A DNA stretch of 64,000 nt from Citrobacter amalonaticus (GCA_028994555.1 JARDVN010000001.1:1798001-1862000), one strand, 5' to 3'; numbered from the stretch's first letter, positions 31,582 to 42,532 are shown. The notes: a model not told the origin generated them from the sequence alone. Made by a program: numbers and translations.

Positions 31582-33519
31582 GTGGACAAAGCCCAACGAT
31601 TTACCTGGCGTCTCATTGTCGCCGGTGTGTGCCTGCTGACGTTAAGTCAGGCTGCGCGAGCCGATTCACTGGATGAACAGCGTAACCGTTACGCACAAAT
31701 TAAGCAGGCCTGGGATAATCGACAAATGGATGTCGTCGAACAGATGATGCCGGGCCTGAAGAATTATCCCCTGTATCCCTATCTGGAATATCGGCAGATC
31801 ACTGACGATTTAATGAATCAGCCGACCGTTACAGTGACCAACTTTGTCCGTGCTAACCCAACCCTGCCGCCAGCGCGTACGCTGGAATCGCGTTTCGTTA
31901 ACGAACTGGCGCGGCGTGAAGACTGGCGCGGATTATTAGCGTTTAGCCCGGAGAAGCCGAGAACCACCGAGGCGCAGTGCAATTACTATTACGCGAAGTG
32001 GAATACCGGGCAAACAGAAGAAGCCTGGCAGGGGGCGAAAGAGCTGTGGTTGACCGGTAAAAGCCAACCCAATGCCTGTGACAAACTGTTCAGCGTCTGG
32101 CGCGCGTCTGGCACTCAGGATCCGCTCGCTTATCTGGAGCGCATTCGCCTGGCAATGAAAGCGGGAAATAACGGACTGGTGACGGTACTGGCCGGGCAGA
32201 TGCCGGCGGAGTACCAGACTATCGCGTCAGCGATTATCTCGCTGGCGAACGATCCGAACAGCGTCATGACCTTTGCGCGAACCACCGGTGCGACCGATTT
32301 CACCCGTCAGATGGCCGCTGTGGCCTTTGCCAGCGTCGCTCGTCAGGATGCGGAAAACGCGCGTCTGATGATCCCCTCTCTGGTGCAGGCGCAGCAGTTG
32401 AATGAGGATCAAACCCAGGAACTGCGCGATATCGTCGCCTGGCGATTAATGGGCAACGACGTCACCGACGAGCAGGCGAAATGGCGAGACGACGCAATTA
32501 TGCGCTCGCAGTCCACGACGCTGGTGGAGCGTCGGGTGCGGATGGCGCTCGGGACCGGCGATCGCCGTGGCCTGAATACCTGGCTGGCGCGTCTGCCGAT
32601 GGAAGCGAAAGAGAAGGACGAATGGCGCTACTGGCAGGCGGATCTGTTGCTGGAGCGAGGACGTGAAGCAGAAGCAAAAGAGATCCTGCATGCGCTTATG
32701 CAACAGCGCGGTTTCTACCCGATGGCGGCGGCGCAGCGTCTGGGAGAAGAATACGTCCTGAAAATTGATAAGGCGCCCGATAATGTGAATAACGCGTTAA
32801 CTCAGGGACCCGAAATGGCCCGCGTTCGCGAACTGATGTACTGGAATCTGGATAACACCGCCCGCAGCGAATGGGCAAACCTGGTCACCAGTCGCACGAA
32901 GACCGAGCAGGCGCAGCTGGCGCGTTATGCCTTCAATAATCAGTGGTGGGATCTGAGCGTGCAGGCGACGATCGCCGGTAAACTCTGGGATCATCTGGAG
33001 GAGCGCTTCCCGCTGGCGTATCAGGATCTCTTTACCCGCTATACCCGTGGCAAAGACATTCCGCAAAGCTATGCGATGGCGATCGCGCGTCAGGAGAGCG
33101 CCTGGAACCCGAAGGTGAAATCGCCGGTCGGCGCCAGCGGGCTGATGCAGATTATGCCTGGCACCGCGACGCATACGGTGAAGATGTTTTCGATTCCGGG
33201 CTATAGCAGCCAGAGCCAGTTGCTGGATCCGGAAACCAATATCAACATCGGCACCAGCTATCTTCAGTACGTCTATCAGCAGTTCGGAAATAATCGGATC
33301 TTCTCATCAGCAGCCTACAACGCCGGACCGGGGCGCGTGCGCACCTGGCTTGGCAACAGCGCCGGAAGGATTGACGCCGTGGCGTTTGTCGAGAGTATTC
33401 CTTTCTCGGAAACACGCGGTTATGTGAAGAATGTGCTGGCTTACGACGCTTACTATCGCTATTTCATGGGGCAGAAAGACACCCTGATGAGCGATTCTGA
33501 GTGGCAGAGACGTTATTAA
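31582..33519 (+). CDS. slt: Soluble lytic murein transglycosylase Slt70
   Basis: Periplasmic enzyme that cleaves peptidoglycan strands to 1,6-anhydromuropeptides. It has a signal peptide ending near ARADSLDEQ, a long alpha-helical superhelix and a C-terminal lysozyme-like domain with the catalytic glutamate in AIARQESAWNP, then GLMQIMPGTA and SSAAYNAGPGRV. GTG start; 645 residues, as in E. coli. trpR follows after a short spacer holding its operator. Confidence 0.97.
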   Translation: MDKAQRFTWRLIVAGVCLLTLSQAARADSLDEQRNRYAQIKQAWDNRQMDVVEQMMPGLKNYPLYPYLEYRQITDDLMNQPTVTVTNFVRANPTLPPARTLESRFVNELARREDWRGLLAFSPEKPRTTEAQCNYYYAKWNTGQTEEAWQGAKELWLTGKSQPNACDKLFSVWRASGTQDPLAYLERIRLAMKAGNNGLVTVLAGQMPAEYQTIASAIISLANDPNSVMTFARTTGATDFTRQMAAVAFASVARQDAENARLMIPSLVQAQQLNEDQTQELRDIVAWRLMGNDVTDEQAKWRDDAIMRSQSTTLVERRVRMALGTGDRRGLNTWLARLPMEAKEKDEWRYWQADLLLERGREAEAKEILHALMQQRGFYPMAAAQRLGEEYVLKIDKAPDNVNNALTQGPEMARVRELMYWNLDNTARSEWANLVTSRTKTEQAQLARYAFNNQWWDLSVQATIAGKLWDHLEERFPLAYQDLFTRYTRGKDIPQSYAMAIARQESAWNPKVKSPVGASGLMQIMPGTATHTVKMFSIPGYSSQSQLLDPETNINIGTSYLQYVYQQFGNNRIFSSAAYNAGPGRVRTWLGNSAGRIDAVAFVESIPFSETRGYVKNVLAYDAYYRYFMGQKDTLMSDSEWQRRY

Positions 33520-33540
33520 TCCGGTGGGTTATGTTATGAT

Positions 33541-33562
33541 TTGTACTCGTGTATGAGTACAA
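33541..33562 (+). promoter_or_regulatory. TrpR operator of trpR
   Basis: TTGTACTC and GAGTACAA form a perfect 8-base palindrome around GTGTAT. It lies 15-36 bases upstream of trpR and contains the GTAC core of trp operators, consistent with autoregulation. Confidence 0.85.
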
Positions 33563-33576
33563 CAGGGTGACATAAC

Positions 33577-33903
33577 ATGACCCAGCATTCCCCTTATTCA
33601 TCGGCGATGGCCGAACAACGTAATCAGGAGTGGCTTCGTTTTGTGGAGTTGCTCCGCCAGTCTTACGCAGAGGATCTGCACTTACCGCTGTTGCAGTTGA
33701 TGCTGACCCCGGATGAGCGCGAAGCGTTGGGGACGCGTGTACGCATTATCGAAGAGTTATTACGTGGCGAAATGAGCCAGCGCGAGCTTAAAAACGAGCT
33801 GGGCGCGGGGATTGCGACGATCACTCGCGGCTCTAATAGCCTGAAATCTGCCCCTGTTGAACTGCGTCAGTGGCTGGAAACCGTATTGTTGAAAAACGCC
33901 TGA
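33577..33903 (+). CDS. trpR: Trp repressor
   Basis: Tryptophan-activated repressor of trp, aroH, mtr and its own gene. The 108 residues equal E. coli TrpR, with the helix-turn-helix in [20 protein letters not shown]. Its own operator lies just upstream. It follows slt on the same strand and is convergent with yjjX. Confidence 0.98.
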   Translation: MTQHSPYSSAMAEQRNQEWLRFVELLRQSYAEDLHLPLLQLMLTPDEREALGTRVRIIEELLRGEMSQRELKNELGAGIATITRGSNSLKSAPVELRQWLETVLLKNA

Positions 33904-33914
33904 AAAGTGTTTTC

Positions 33915-33992
33915 GTAGGCCTGATAAGCGTAGCGCCATCAGGCTTGCAACCGCCCCATCGCCGGATGACGACTTCGTCTTATCCGGCCTGG
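33915..33992. repeat. REP pair between trpR and yjjX
   Basis: GTAGGCCTGATAAGCGTAGCGCC and GCCGGATGACGACTTCGTC with TATCCGGCC form two REP-type palindromes between convergent genes. (Each quoted piece is part of a longer unit.). Confidence 0.75.
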
Positions 33993-33996
33993 GAAA

Positions 33997-34512
33997 TCAA
34001 CGATAAATCGCGTTGTGAAATGGGCTAAGCGCCAGAATCACCGCCTGGTGATACACGCTGGCGCGCGTCAGTTTCCCGGCGGTAAACACGCCAATCGCCC
34101 CTTCTTTTCGGCCAATCTTATCAATGCCCGTGAAGTGTGACATCACCGGGCCAAGCGCTTCGCCCTCGCGCACTTTTTCGAGGATCACGGCAGGCAGCGG
34201 CAGCGTTGCTGAACGTGCTTCACCACGCTGAGTGGCATTTTCGACCACCACCCAACTGAAGGTCGCGTCTTCATCAATACCCGCTTCGATAGCCACCCAG
34301 AAGTCGGCATCGGGTCGTGCACGACGGGCATTTTCGACCCGATTCCGTGCGCCAGCACGCGTTTCAGGACTTCCGAAGGGTTGTTCCGGCACGCCACTCT
34401 CGACGTCCACAGACTCAATATGGCAGGATCCTTCACCGAAAATCTCGTTAAATGCCTGCAGAATTGCCTGAATTTTGGCGGGATTGGTGGTTGCTGAGAC
34501 AACATGGTACAT
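33997..34512 (-). CDS. yjjX: Inosine/xanthosine triphosphatase YjjX
   Basis: House-cleaning phosphatase that hydrolyses non-canonical ITP and XTP. The 171-residue protein has [12 protein letters not shown] at the N-terminus, [10 protein letters not shown] and [15 protein letters not shown]. The start [11 protein letters not shown] at 34512 matches the family; the frame is open upstream into the gpmB start region, but the homology begins here. It is divergent from gpmB with only about 50 bases between. Confidence 0.95.
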   Translation of the reverse strand: MYHVVSATTNPAKIQAILQAFNEIFGEGSCHIESVDVESGVPEQPFGSPETRAGARNRVENARRARPDADFWVAIEAGIDEDATFSWVVVENATQRGEARSATLPLPAVILEKVREGEALGPVMSHFTGIDKIGRKEGAIGVFTAGKLTRASVYHQAVILALSPFHNAIYR

Positions 34513-34561
34513 AATTAAGCTCGATTTTATAAAAACTCTTCGCAGTATACGGAAAAATAGC

Positions 34562-35210
34562 ATGTTACAGGTATACCTTGTTCGCCACGGTGAAACGCAG
34601 TGGAACGCCGAGCGACGCATTCAAGGCCAGTCCGACAGTCCGCTGACCGCTAAAGGTGAGCAACAAGCAATGCAGGTTGGTGAACGCGCGAAAAACCTCG
34701 GCATCACCCACGTCATCAGTAGCGATCTGGGACGCACCCGCCGCACCGCTGAAATCATCGCCCAGGCTTGCGGTTGCGATATTACTTTAGACGCTCGCCT
34801 GCGCGAACTGCATATGGGGGGTGCTGGAAAAACGCCATATCGATACGTTAACGGAAGAAGAAGAGAACTGGCGTCGCCAGTTAGTCAACGGCACCGTTGA
34901 TGGACGTATTCCACAAGGAGAGTCGATGCAGGAACTGAGCGATCGCGTACATGGCGCGCTCGCTGCGTGTCTGGAATTGCCGCAGGGGAGTCGCCCGCTA
35001 TTGGTCAGCCACGGTATCGCGCTGGGCTGTCTGGTCAGTACGATTCTGGGTCTTCCCGCGTATGCTGAACGCCGTTTACGCCTGCGTAACTGCTCAATTT
35101 CGCGGGTGGATTATCAGGAAAGCCTGTGGCTGGCGCCGGGATGGGTAGTGGAAACGGCAGGGGACATTTCGCATCTGGATGCCCCTGCACTGGATGAGTT
35201 ACAGCGTTAA
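34562..35210 (+). CDS. gpmB: Histidine phosphatase family protein GpmB (YtjC), one frameshift
   Basis: Member of the phosphoglycerate mutase-like histidine phosphatase family; mutase activity in cells is doubtful. [12 protein letters not shown] carries the catalytic histidine and [10 protein letters not shown] the second. Six G at 34816-34821 break the frame; with five it reads [14 protein letters not shown] and gives 215 residues, as in E. coli. It converges on rob, with a 4-base overlap of the two ends. Confidence 0.93.
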
Positions 35211-36076
35211 CGGCGAACCGGAATCAGGAATTCGCAGCGCAAGTTGATTGGGCGGTCACCGGCTTTTGCATCTTCAGCCGGATAGTACCGCTCGATATCC
35301 TGTCCTTTGCGGCGCGTCAGGTTCAGCATTGGCATGCAGGTACCATAAACCGTCAGGATGAACTCCTGAACGCCTGTTCCCAGCCCCTCGTAAGTAAACA
35401 TCACATACTCACCACCCTGTAACACCACCGGGTGGGCCGATTGCACGTAGCCGTTGGCCTGCTCCTGAGGTAGCGCAGTGGTGTAGAATACTTCCTGTTC
35501 GTCATCTTTTTCCAGACTGGGCCGCGTTTCGTTCAGCCCATACAGTACGGGGGGGATCGCCGGAGCATGCGCAAGGAAATGCTGCCAGAACTGCACGCGC
35601 ATTTCGTGGCGGAAATCGGAAATTTGCTCCAGCGAACACGAGTAACTCTGGGTGACGCCCAACAGTTGCGTCTCTTCAAGGGTGACAAACTTGTGCTCAG
35701 GCAGGGCAAACTCGCCCAGACGCAAAGGCGGGCGAATACCAAACGCGCTCCATTCCGGCGAACGACGATACAGTGCAGGTGTCTGGGAGAACTGTTTTTT
35801 AAAGGCGCGGGTGAATGTTTGTTGAGAGTCGAAGCGGTACTGCAGGGCAATATCCAGAATCGGGCGGGCCGTCAGGCGAAGCGCAACAGCGGATTTCGAT
35901 AAGCGGCGTGCGCGGATATATGCGCCAATCGCATGGCCCGTCACGTCCTTAAACATTCTCTGCAGGTGCCACTTGGAATAACCCGCTTTTGCCGCCACAT
36001 TGTCAAGCGACAGCGGCTGATCCAGATGACCTTCCAGCCAGATTAATAGGTCGCGAATAATGCCGGCCTGATCCAT
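35207..36076 (-). CDS. rob: Right origin-binding transcription factor Rob
   Basis: AraC/XylS-family activator of the marA-soxS-rob regulon (antibiotic, superoxide and solvent tolerance). The N-terminal double helix-turn-helix is clear (SLDNVAAKAGYSKWHLQRMF and DIALQYRFDSQQTFTRAFKK), followed by the GyrI-like C-terminal ligand domain. The 289 residues equal E. coli Rob. Confidence 0.98.
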   Translation of the reverse strand: MDQAGIIRDLLIWLEGHLDQPLSLDNVAAKAGYSKWHLQRMFKDVTGHAIGAYIRARRLSKSAVALRLTARPILDIALQYRFDSQQTFTRAFKKQFSQTPALYRRSPEWSAFGIRPPLRLGEFALPEHKFVTLEETQLLGVTQSYSCSLEQISDFRHEMRVQFWQHFLAHAPAIPPVLYGLNETRPSLEKDDEQEVFYTTALPQEQANGYVQSAHPVVLQGGEYVMFTYEGLGTGVQEFILTVYGTCMPMLNLTRRKGQDIERYYPAEDAKAGDRPINLRCEFLIPVRR

Positions 36077-36287
36077 AAAATATCCTCATCCTTTCAACTA
36101 CAAACACCTGACATCAGATTATTGGATAATAGCATTTTTTGCTGTTTTAGCATTCAGTGTTTTTTTTGCGCATTAATGCTTTTTTTCACCTCGATAAAAC
36201 GTGATTATTGTAATCCTGTGATCTGTAAACAGTTTCTTTTACAATGACGAATTATTGCGCGGCGTAATTTTAAAGAATGGTAACAAT

Positions 36288-36761
36288 ATGAAATACAAGA
36301 ATTTAGTCCTTTCTACTTTGTTGTTAATGCTGGCACCGCTGGCGTCCGCCGAGCAGATCGGTTCCGTCGATACGGTGTTTAAAATCTTTGGACCGGATCA
36401 TAAAATCGTCGTGGAGGCGTTTGACGATCCCGATGTCAAAAACGTGACCTGTTACGTCAGCCGTGCCAAAACCGGTGGCATTAAAGGCGGTCTGGGACTG
36501 GCCGAAGACACCTCCGATGCCGCCATCTCCTGCCAGCAGGTGGGGCCCGTAGAACTGAGCGACAGAATTAAGAACGGCAAAGCGCAGGGCGAAGTGGTCT
36601 TTAAGAAACGCACTTCGCTGGTCTTCAAATCCTTACAGGTCGTGCGTTTCTATGATGCCAAACGCAACGCGTTGGCTTATCTGGCCTATTCCGACAAGGT
36701 TGTCGACGGATCGCCGAAAAATGCCATTAGCGCGGTACCTATCATGCCGTGGCGCGAATAA
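36288..36761 (+). CDS. creA: CreA periplasmic protein
   Basis: A 157-residue exported protein of unknown function at the head of the cre operon. The signal peptide is [21 protein letters not shown]; the mature part ([19 protein letters not shown]) matches E. coli CreA closely. The start at 36288 fits the signal peptide; 11 extra codons upstream are unlikely. creB begins 12 bases later. Confidence 0.95.
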   Translation: MKYKNLVLSTLLLMLAPLASAEQIGSVDTVFKIFGPDHKIVVEAFDDPDVKNVTCYVSRAKTGGIKGGLGLAEDTSDAAISCQQVGPVELSDRIKNGKAQGEVVFKKRTSLVFKSLQVVRFYDAKRNALAYLAYSDKVVDGSPKNAISAVPIMPWRE

Positions 36762-36773
36762 CAGGGAAGCACT

Positions 36774-37463
36774 ATGCAGCAGGTGTCGGTCTGGCTGGTG
36801 GAAGATGAGCAGGGTATCGCGGATACCCTGATTTATATGCTCCAGCAGGAAGGGTTCAGCGTGGAAGCCTTTGAGCGCGGACTGCCCGCGCTGGACAAAG
36901 CGCGTCATCAGTGTCCGGATGTGGCGATTCTCGATGTCGGGTTGCCGGATATCAGCGGCTTTGAACTGTGTCGGCGGTTGCTGGCGCATCATCCGGCATT
37001 GCCGATCCTCTTTCTGACGGCGCGCAGTGACGAGGTGGATCGCCTGCTGGGGCTGGAAATCGGTGCTGACGATTACGTCGCCAAACCGTTTTCTCCTCGG
37101 GAAGTTTGCGCCAGAGTCCGCACGCTACTACGCCGGGTGAAGAAGTTTTCCACGCCCTCGCCGATCGTCAAAACCGGCCATTTTGAGCTGAATGAACCGG
37201 CGGCTGAAGTGGCCTGGTTTGGGACGCCCCTGTCACTCACGCGCTATGAGTTTTTGCTGCTGAAAACGCTGCTGCTATCACCAGGACGCGTCTATTCCCG
37301 CCAGCAACTGATGGATATCGTCTGGGCTGATGCGCAGGATACTTATGATCGTACGGTCGATACGCACATCAAAACGCTACGTGCCAAACTGCGCGCTATC
37401 AACCCGACGCTCTCACCAATCAACACGCATCGTGGGATGGGCTACAGTCTGAGGAGTCTCTGA
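36774..37463 (+). CDS. creB: Response regulator CreB
   Basis: OmpR-family regulator of the CreBC system, which responds to growth in minimal media and to cell-wall stress. Phospho-acceptor Asp54 is in AILDVGLPD, the receiver ends with KPFSPREV, and a winged-helix domain follows ([20 protein letters not shown]). 229 residues, as in E. coli. Its stop overlaps the creC start (TGATG), so translation is coupled. Confidence 0.97.
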   Translation: MQQVSVWLVEDEQGIADTLIYMLQQEGFSVEAFERGLPALDKARHQCPDVAILDVGLPDISGFELCRRLLAHHPALPILFLTARSDEVDRLLGLEIGADDYVAKPFSPREVCARVRTLLRRVKKFSTPSPIVKTGHFELNEPAAEVAWFGTPLSLTRYEFLLLKTLLLSPGRVYSRQQLMDIVWADAQDTYDRTVDTHIKTLRAKLRAINPTLSPINTHRGMGYSLRSL

Positions 37464-38888
37464 TGCGCATTGGCATGCGTTTGCTGTTGGGCTATTTCCT
37501 GATTGTCGCTGTTGCTGCGTGGTTTGTTCTCTCCATTTTTGTGCAGGAAATTAAACCTGGCGTACGGCGTGCAACGGAAGGGACGCTGATCGATACCGCC
37601 ACGCTGCTGGCGGCGCTGGCACGTGACGATCTGCTCTCCGGTAACCCGGCGCATGGCCAACTGGCGCAGGCGTTTACGCAACTGCATAACCGTCCTTTTC
37701 GCGCCAACATCAGCGGAATTAATAAAGTCCGCAACGAATACCATGTCTACATGACGGACGCGCAGGGCAAAGTGGTGTTTGATTCCGTCAATAAAGCGGT
37801 CGGGCAGGATTACTCCCGCTGGAACGATGTCTGGCTAACGCTGCGTGGGCAGTATGGCGCGCGCAGCACGCCGCTGGATCCTGCCGATGCGGAAAGCTCG
37901 GTCATGTACGTTGCCGCGCCGATTGTCGACGACGGAAAGATCATCGGCGTGCTCAGCGTAGGGAAACCCAATGCGGCGATGGCGCCGGTGATTAAACGCA
38001 GCGAGCGGCGAATCCTCTGGGCCAGCGCGATTCTGCTTGGCATTGCGCTGGTGATTGGCGCCGGGATGGTCTGGTGGATTAACCGCTCGATTGCCCGCCT
38101 GACGCGCTATGCGGATTCCGTGACCGACAACCAGCCGATGCCGCTGCCAGAACTGGGCAGCAGTGAGTTACGCAAGCTGGCGCAGGCGCTAGAGAGCATG
38201 CGTCTGAAGCTGGAAGGCAAGAATTACATCGAACAGTACGTGTATGCACTGACTCACGAGCTAAAGAGTCCGCTGGCGGCCATTCGCGGCGCGGCGGAAA
38301 TCCTGCGGGAAAATCCGCCTGCGGACATTGTTAAACGCTTTACCGACAATATTCTCAGCCAAAACGCGCGCATGCAGATGCTGGTGGAAACCCTGCTGCG
38401 TCAGGCGCGGCTGGAGAACCGTCAGGATATTGCCCTCTCCGCGGTTGTGGTCGATGAACTGTTTGCGCAAATCAGCGACGCGCGCGCCATTCAACTGGCG
38501 ACGAAGGCGATATCGCTGGAGATTGTCCCCTCAGCGTTATCCGTCTCAGCGGAACCGGCGTTGCTCGGGCAGGCGCTGGGCAATCTGCTGGACAATGCCA
38601 TTGATTTTACTCCGGCAGGTGGAACGATCACCCTCAGCGCGCAGGCGCATGCAGATAAGGTGACATTGACGGTGGCCGATACTGGCACCGGCATTCCCGA
38701 TTTCGCCCTGGCACGTATCTTCGAGCGCTTTTACTCCTTGCCGCGTGAGAATGGCCTCAAAAGCAGCGGCCTGGGGCTGGCGTTCGTCCGCGAAGTGGCG
38801 CGCCTGCTGAAGGGGGAGTGTGGAATTACGCAACCGGCCAGAAGGGGGCGTCGAGGCCATCCTCACACTTCACCGTCACTTCACATAA
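37463..38888 (+). CDS. creC: Sensor histidine kinase CreC, frameshift near the end
   Basis: Inner-membrane kinase partner of CreB. It has an N-terminal span, a periplasmic sensor region, a second span near residues 185-206, a HAMP segment, the H-box with His265 (YALTHELKSPLAAIRG) and the N, G1 and G2 boxes (LGNLLDNAIDF, DTGTGIPD, KSSGLGLAF). Five G at 38812-38816 break the frame near the C-terminus; with four it reads LLKGSVELRNRPEGGVEAI, in the pattern of E. coli, and gives 474 residues. The last codons contain the Cre-tag of creD. Confidence 0.93.
38869..38884 (+). promoter_or_regulatory. Cre-tag (CreB site) upstream of creD
   Basis: TTCAC-CGTCAC-TTCAC matches the CreB binding sequence TTCAC-N6-TTCAC exactly. 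It lies inside the last codons of creC, 63-78 bases before creD. Confidence 0.85.
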
Positions 38889-38946
38889 CTTCAAATTCGC
38901 CCCACATAGCGTGCGTACTCTGACGATATTGCATAAGGAGAACGCT

Positions 38947-40294
38947 ATGTTGAAATCCCCCCCTGTTCTGGAAAATCGTCACCCTGGGTGGCGCGATTGT
39001 GCTGCTGTTGATACCACTTATGATGGTCCGGCAGATTATTGTGGAACGTGCTGATTATCGTGATGTGGTAGAGGATGCCATTCGGCAGAGTACCAGCGGA
39101 CCGCAAAAAGTGGTCGGCCCGCTCATTGCCGTACCCGTGACCGAGTTATACACCGTGCTGGAAAACGAGAAAGAGGTGCAGCACACACGCAGTTTTATCC
39201 GCTTCTGGCTGCCGGAGTCGCTGATGGTGGAGGGTAACCAGAACGTCGAACCGCGAAAAGTGGGTATCTACGAGGGGCAGGTCTGGCATACCGATGTCAC
39301 GCTGAAAGCGCAGTTTGATGTCGCCCGATTGAGCGAACTGAACCGGCCCAACGTAACCCTTGGGAAACCGTTTATCGTGGTTGGCGTGGGCGATGCGCGT
39401 GGCATTGGTGTAGTAAAACCACCGAAGGTGAACGGGATGGCGCTCACCGTCGAGCCGGGAACAGGGTTAACGGGACGTGGGGAGGGGCTTCACATTCCGC
39501 TTCCGGATGCGCAATGGGCGATGCGCGATCTTAACCTGACGATGTCGCTCAATTTGAGCGGGACCGGCGCTTTCTCGGTAGTTCCGCTGGGGCGTAGTAG
39601 CCAAATGATGCTCACCAGTAACTGGCCGCATCCTAATTTCCTCGGTGATTTTCTACCGGATAAGCGCGAAATCAGCGTGTCAGGGTTTCAGGCACAATGG
39701 CAAAGCAGTTGGTTTGCCACCAACCTGGGCGATCGGTTTGCCGATGCGCAAAAAGACGGGTGGTATAACCTGCCGTCGTTTAGCGTTGCGGTTGCCACTC
39801 CTGCCGATCAGTATCAACTGACGGATAGGGCGACAAAATATGCCATTCTGCTGATTACACTGACATTTATGGCTTTCTTTGTGTTCGAAACGTTGACGGG
39901 AAAAAAACTACACCCGATGCAGTATCTGTTGGTGGGGTTGTCGCTGGTGATGTTTTATCTGCTGCTGTTGGCGCTTTCAGAACATATTGGTTTCACCCTG
40001 GCATGGATTGTCGCAAGCCTGGTAGGAGCATTAATGAACGGGGTGTATCTCCAGGCCGTGTTGCAGGGCTGGCGCAGTAGTGTGGTCTTTACCCTGGCAT
40101 TGCTGGCGCTGGATGGTGTGATGTGGGTTTTGCTACGTTCGCAAGACAGCTCGCTGCTACTGGGGACGAGCGTACTGTTGCTGGCGCTGGGCAGTGTGAT
40201 GTTCCTGACGCGGCATCTGGACTGGTATGCGTTTTCACGTACGAAACCGACACCCACAGCGGCAGAGGACGATACGCTACGCATATGGAAGTAA
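38947..40294 (+). CDS. creD: Inner-membrane protein CreD, frameshift near start
   Basis: Membrane protein strongly induced by CreBC and linked to colicin E2 tolerance and envelope integrity. It has one N-terminal span, a large periplasmic domain and several spans at the C-terminus. Seven C at 38957-38963 break the frame after five codons; with six it reads MLKSPLFWKIVTLGGAIVLLLIP, as in E. coli, giving 448 residues (450 in E. coli). A Cre-tag lies just upstream. Confidence 0.93.
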
Positions 40295-40315
40295 ATTTAG
40301 TGAAAAATGGATAAG

Positions 40316-40342
40316 AAAAACGGCGCATTGAGCGCCGTTTTT
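40316..40342. terminator. Bidirectional terminator between creD and arcA
   Basis: AAAAACGGCGC and GCGCCGTTTTT pair around ATTGA, with A and T runs for both directions; it serves the convergent creD and arcA. Confidence 0.9.
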
Positions 40343-40360
40343 ATGACGGTGGTAACCCGA

Positions 40361-41077
40361 TTAATCCTGCAGATCGCCACAGAAACGGTAACCTTCACCG
40401 TGAATCGTGGCGATGATTTCCGGCGTGTCCGGCGTTGATTCGAAATGTTTACGAATACGACGGATAGTCACGTCAACGGTGCGGTCATGTGGCTTCAGCT
40501 CACGGCCGGTCATTTTCTTCAGCAGCTCAGCACGAGACTGGATCTTGCCCGGATTCTCGCAGAAGTGAAGCATGGCACGGAACTCGCTGCGCGGCAGTTT
40601 GTACTGTTCGCCATCAGGCCCAATCAGAGAGCGGCTGTTGATGTCCAGTTCCCAACCGTTGAACTTGTAGCTTTCAACGCTACGGCGTTCTTCGCTGACG
40701 GTACCCAGGTTCATGGTACGAGACAGCAGGTTGCGGGCACGGATAGTCAGTTCGCGCGGGTTAAACGGCTTGGTGATGTAATCGTCTGCACCGATTTCGA
40801 GGCCGAGGATTTTATCGACTTCGTTATCGCGACCAGTCAGGAACATCAGCGCAACGTTAGCCTGCTCGCGCAGTTCACGCGCCAGCAGAAGACCGTTTTT
40901 ACCTGGCAAGTTGATATCCATGATCACCAGGTTGATGTCATATTCAGAGAGGATTTGATGCATTTCCGCGCCATCAGTCGCTTCGAATACATCATAGCCT
41001 TCCGCTTCGAAAATACTTTTTAACGTGTTGCGTGTTACCAACTCGTCTTCAACGATAAGAATGTGCGGGGTCTGCAT
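40361..41077 (-). CDS. arcA: Response regulator ArcA
   Basis: OmpR-family regulator of the ArcBA system that represses respiratory genes under low oxygen. Asp54 is in [12 protein letters not shown], the receiver ends with TKPFNPREL, and a winged-helix DNA-binding domain follows. 238 residues, as in E. coli. It stands alone, with yjjY starting about 95 bases upstream on the other strand. Confidence 0.99.
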   Translation of the reverse strand: MQTPHILIVEDELVTRNTLKSIFEAEGYDVFEATDGAEMHQILSEYDINLVIMDINLPGKNGLLLARELREQANVALMFLTGRDNEVDKILGLEIGADDYITKPFNPRELTIRARNLLSRTMNLGTVSEERRSVESYKFNGWELDINSRSLIGPDGEQYKLPRSEFRAMLHFCENPGKIQSRAELLKKMTGRELKPHDRTVDVTIRRIRKHFESTPDTPEIIATIHGEGYRFCGDLQD

Positions 41078-41172
41078 GTTTGCTACCTAAATTGCCAACT
41101 AAATCGAAACAGGAAGTACAAAAGTCCCTGACCTGCCTGATGCATGTCGCAAATTAACATGATCGGCGTAAC

Positions 41173-41313
41173 ATGACTAAAGTACGTAATTGCGTTCTTG
41201 ATGCACTTTCCATCAACGTCAACAACATCATTAGCTTGGTCGTGGGTAGTTTCCCTCTGGACCCGACAGTGTCAAAAACGGCTGTCATCCTAACCATTTT
41301 AACAGCAACATAA
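41173..41313 (+). CDS. yjjY: Small protein YjjY
   Basis: A 46-residue protein, MTKVRNCVLDALSINVNNII up to ILTILTAT, that matches E. coli YjjY at the same place between arcA and yjtD. Function unknown. The opposite strand has an open frame over the same stretch, but conservation supports this strand. Confidence 0.75.
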   Translation: MTKVRNCVLDALSINVNNIISLVVGSFPLDPTVSKTAVILTILTAT

Positions 41314-41711
41314 CAGGCTAAGACGTACCGGACACCCAATAAAACTACGCTTCGTTGACATATATCAAGTTCAATTGTAGCACGTTAACAGTTTGATGAA
41401 ATCATCGTATCTAAATGCTAGCTTTCATCACAAAATTGCAATAATCCAACTAGTTGCACAGGATAACTAATTAACACGGCGAATCCTATAAATGAGATTC
41501 ATTTTAAATCAAATTACCGCTGATAAACAGGAGGATATGCTGTTTCTGTTAACATAAAAAACGTTAGTAAAGTAAGGAAATAGTTTAGCGTTAATTACCA
41601 ATGGTGAAACACTTTTTCAGACTTTTTCGTTAAAAATTTGTAAATTCGCTCCGCGTAATATCTTGACACATGTCACACAATTGACTGCGGACAGGCATGA
41701 AGAGAAGAAAA
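41314..41711. other. AT-rich spacer between yjjY and yjtD
   Basis: About 400 bases, strongly AT-rich, without a credible reading frame. It should contain the yjtD promoter, and with the arcA-yjjY interval it belongs to the long arcA upstream region. I see no clear hairpin or operator. Confidence 0.5.
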
Positions 41712-42398
41712 ATGCGCATTAGTATTATCCTTGTCGCTCCCGCCAGAGCGGAAAATATCGGTGCCGCGGCTCGCGCGATGAAAACTATGGGGTTTACGCA
41801 GTTGCGTATCGTCGACAGCCAGGCGCATCTTGAACCCGCTACGCGCTGGGTGGCGCATGGCTCCAGCGATATTATTGATAATATTGCCGTTTTCCCGACC
41901 CTTGCGGATGCGCTTGTCGATGTAGATTTTACCATCGCCACCACGGCGCGTAGCCGGGCAAAATTCCACTATTACGCGACGCCAGCGGAGCTGGTTCCGC
42001 TGCTGACAGAAAAATCGACCTGGATGAATCACGCCGCGCTGGTTTTTGGTCGTGAAGATTCAGGGCTCACCAATGACGAACTGGCGCTGGCGGATATTCT
42101 GACCGGCGTGCCAATGGTTGCAGATTATCCTTCCTTGAATCTGGGGCAGGCGGTGATGGTCTACTGCTATCAATTAGCAAATTTAATGCAACAACCTGCT
42201 AAAGAAGTCGATTCATCTGATGAATTTCAATTACAGGCATTACGATCACGAATAATGACGTTACTGACCACACTGGAGGTCGCGGATGACGTCAAACTGG
42301 TCGACTGGCTGCAACAGCGTTTAGGACGATTAGGGCAGCGGGACACGGCAATGTTGCACCGTTTGGTTCATGATATTGAAAAAAATGTCACAAAATAA
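41712..42398 (+). CDS. yjtD: SPOUT-family RNA methyltransferase YjtD (LasT)
   Basis: Member of the TrmH/TrmJ group of SPOUT methyltransferases; the RNA target is not established. ILVAPARAENIGAAARAMKT is the typical N-terminus and VFGREDSGLTNDELALAD with PSLNLGQAVMVYCY the knot region. The start MRISIILVAP at 41712 gives 228 residues, as in E. coli; five extra codons upstream are possible. Confidence 0.94.
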   Translation: MRISIILVAPARAENIGAAARAMKTMGFTQLRIVDSQAHLEPATRWVAHGSSDIIDNIAVFPTLADALVDVDFTIATTARSRAKFHYYATPAELVPLLTEKSTWMNHAALVFGREDSGLTNDELALADILTGVPMVADYPSLNLGQAVMVYCYQLANLMQQPAKEVDSSDEFQLQALRSRIMTLLTTLEVADDVKLVDWLQQRLGRLGQRDTAMLHRLVHDIEKNVTK

Positions 42399-42532
42399 TA
42401 GTTTGACAATTTCCTGTTTTTTAGTGATAGATGCTAAATGCAAGAGGGGTGTTCCTGCGGTATAAGTTGAAAATACCCCCTTCACCAGCAGCACGTGAAC
42501 AAGTTTCGTCAGGGTAATAAATCAAATATTTA

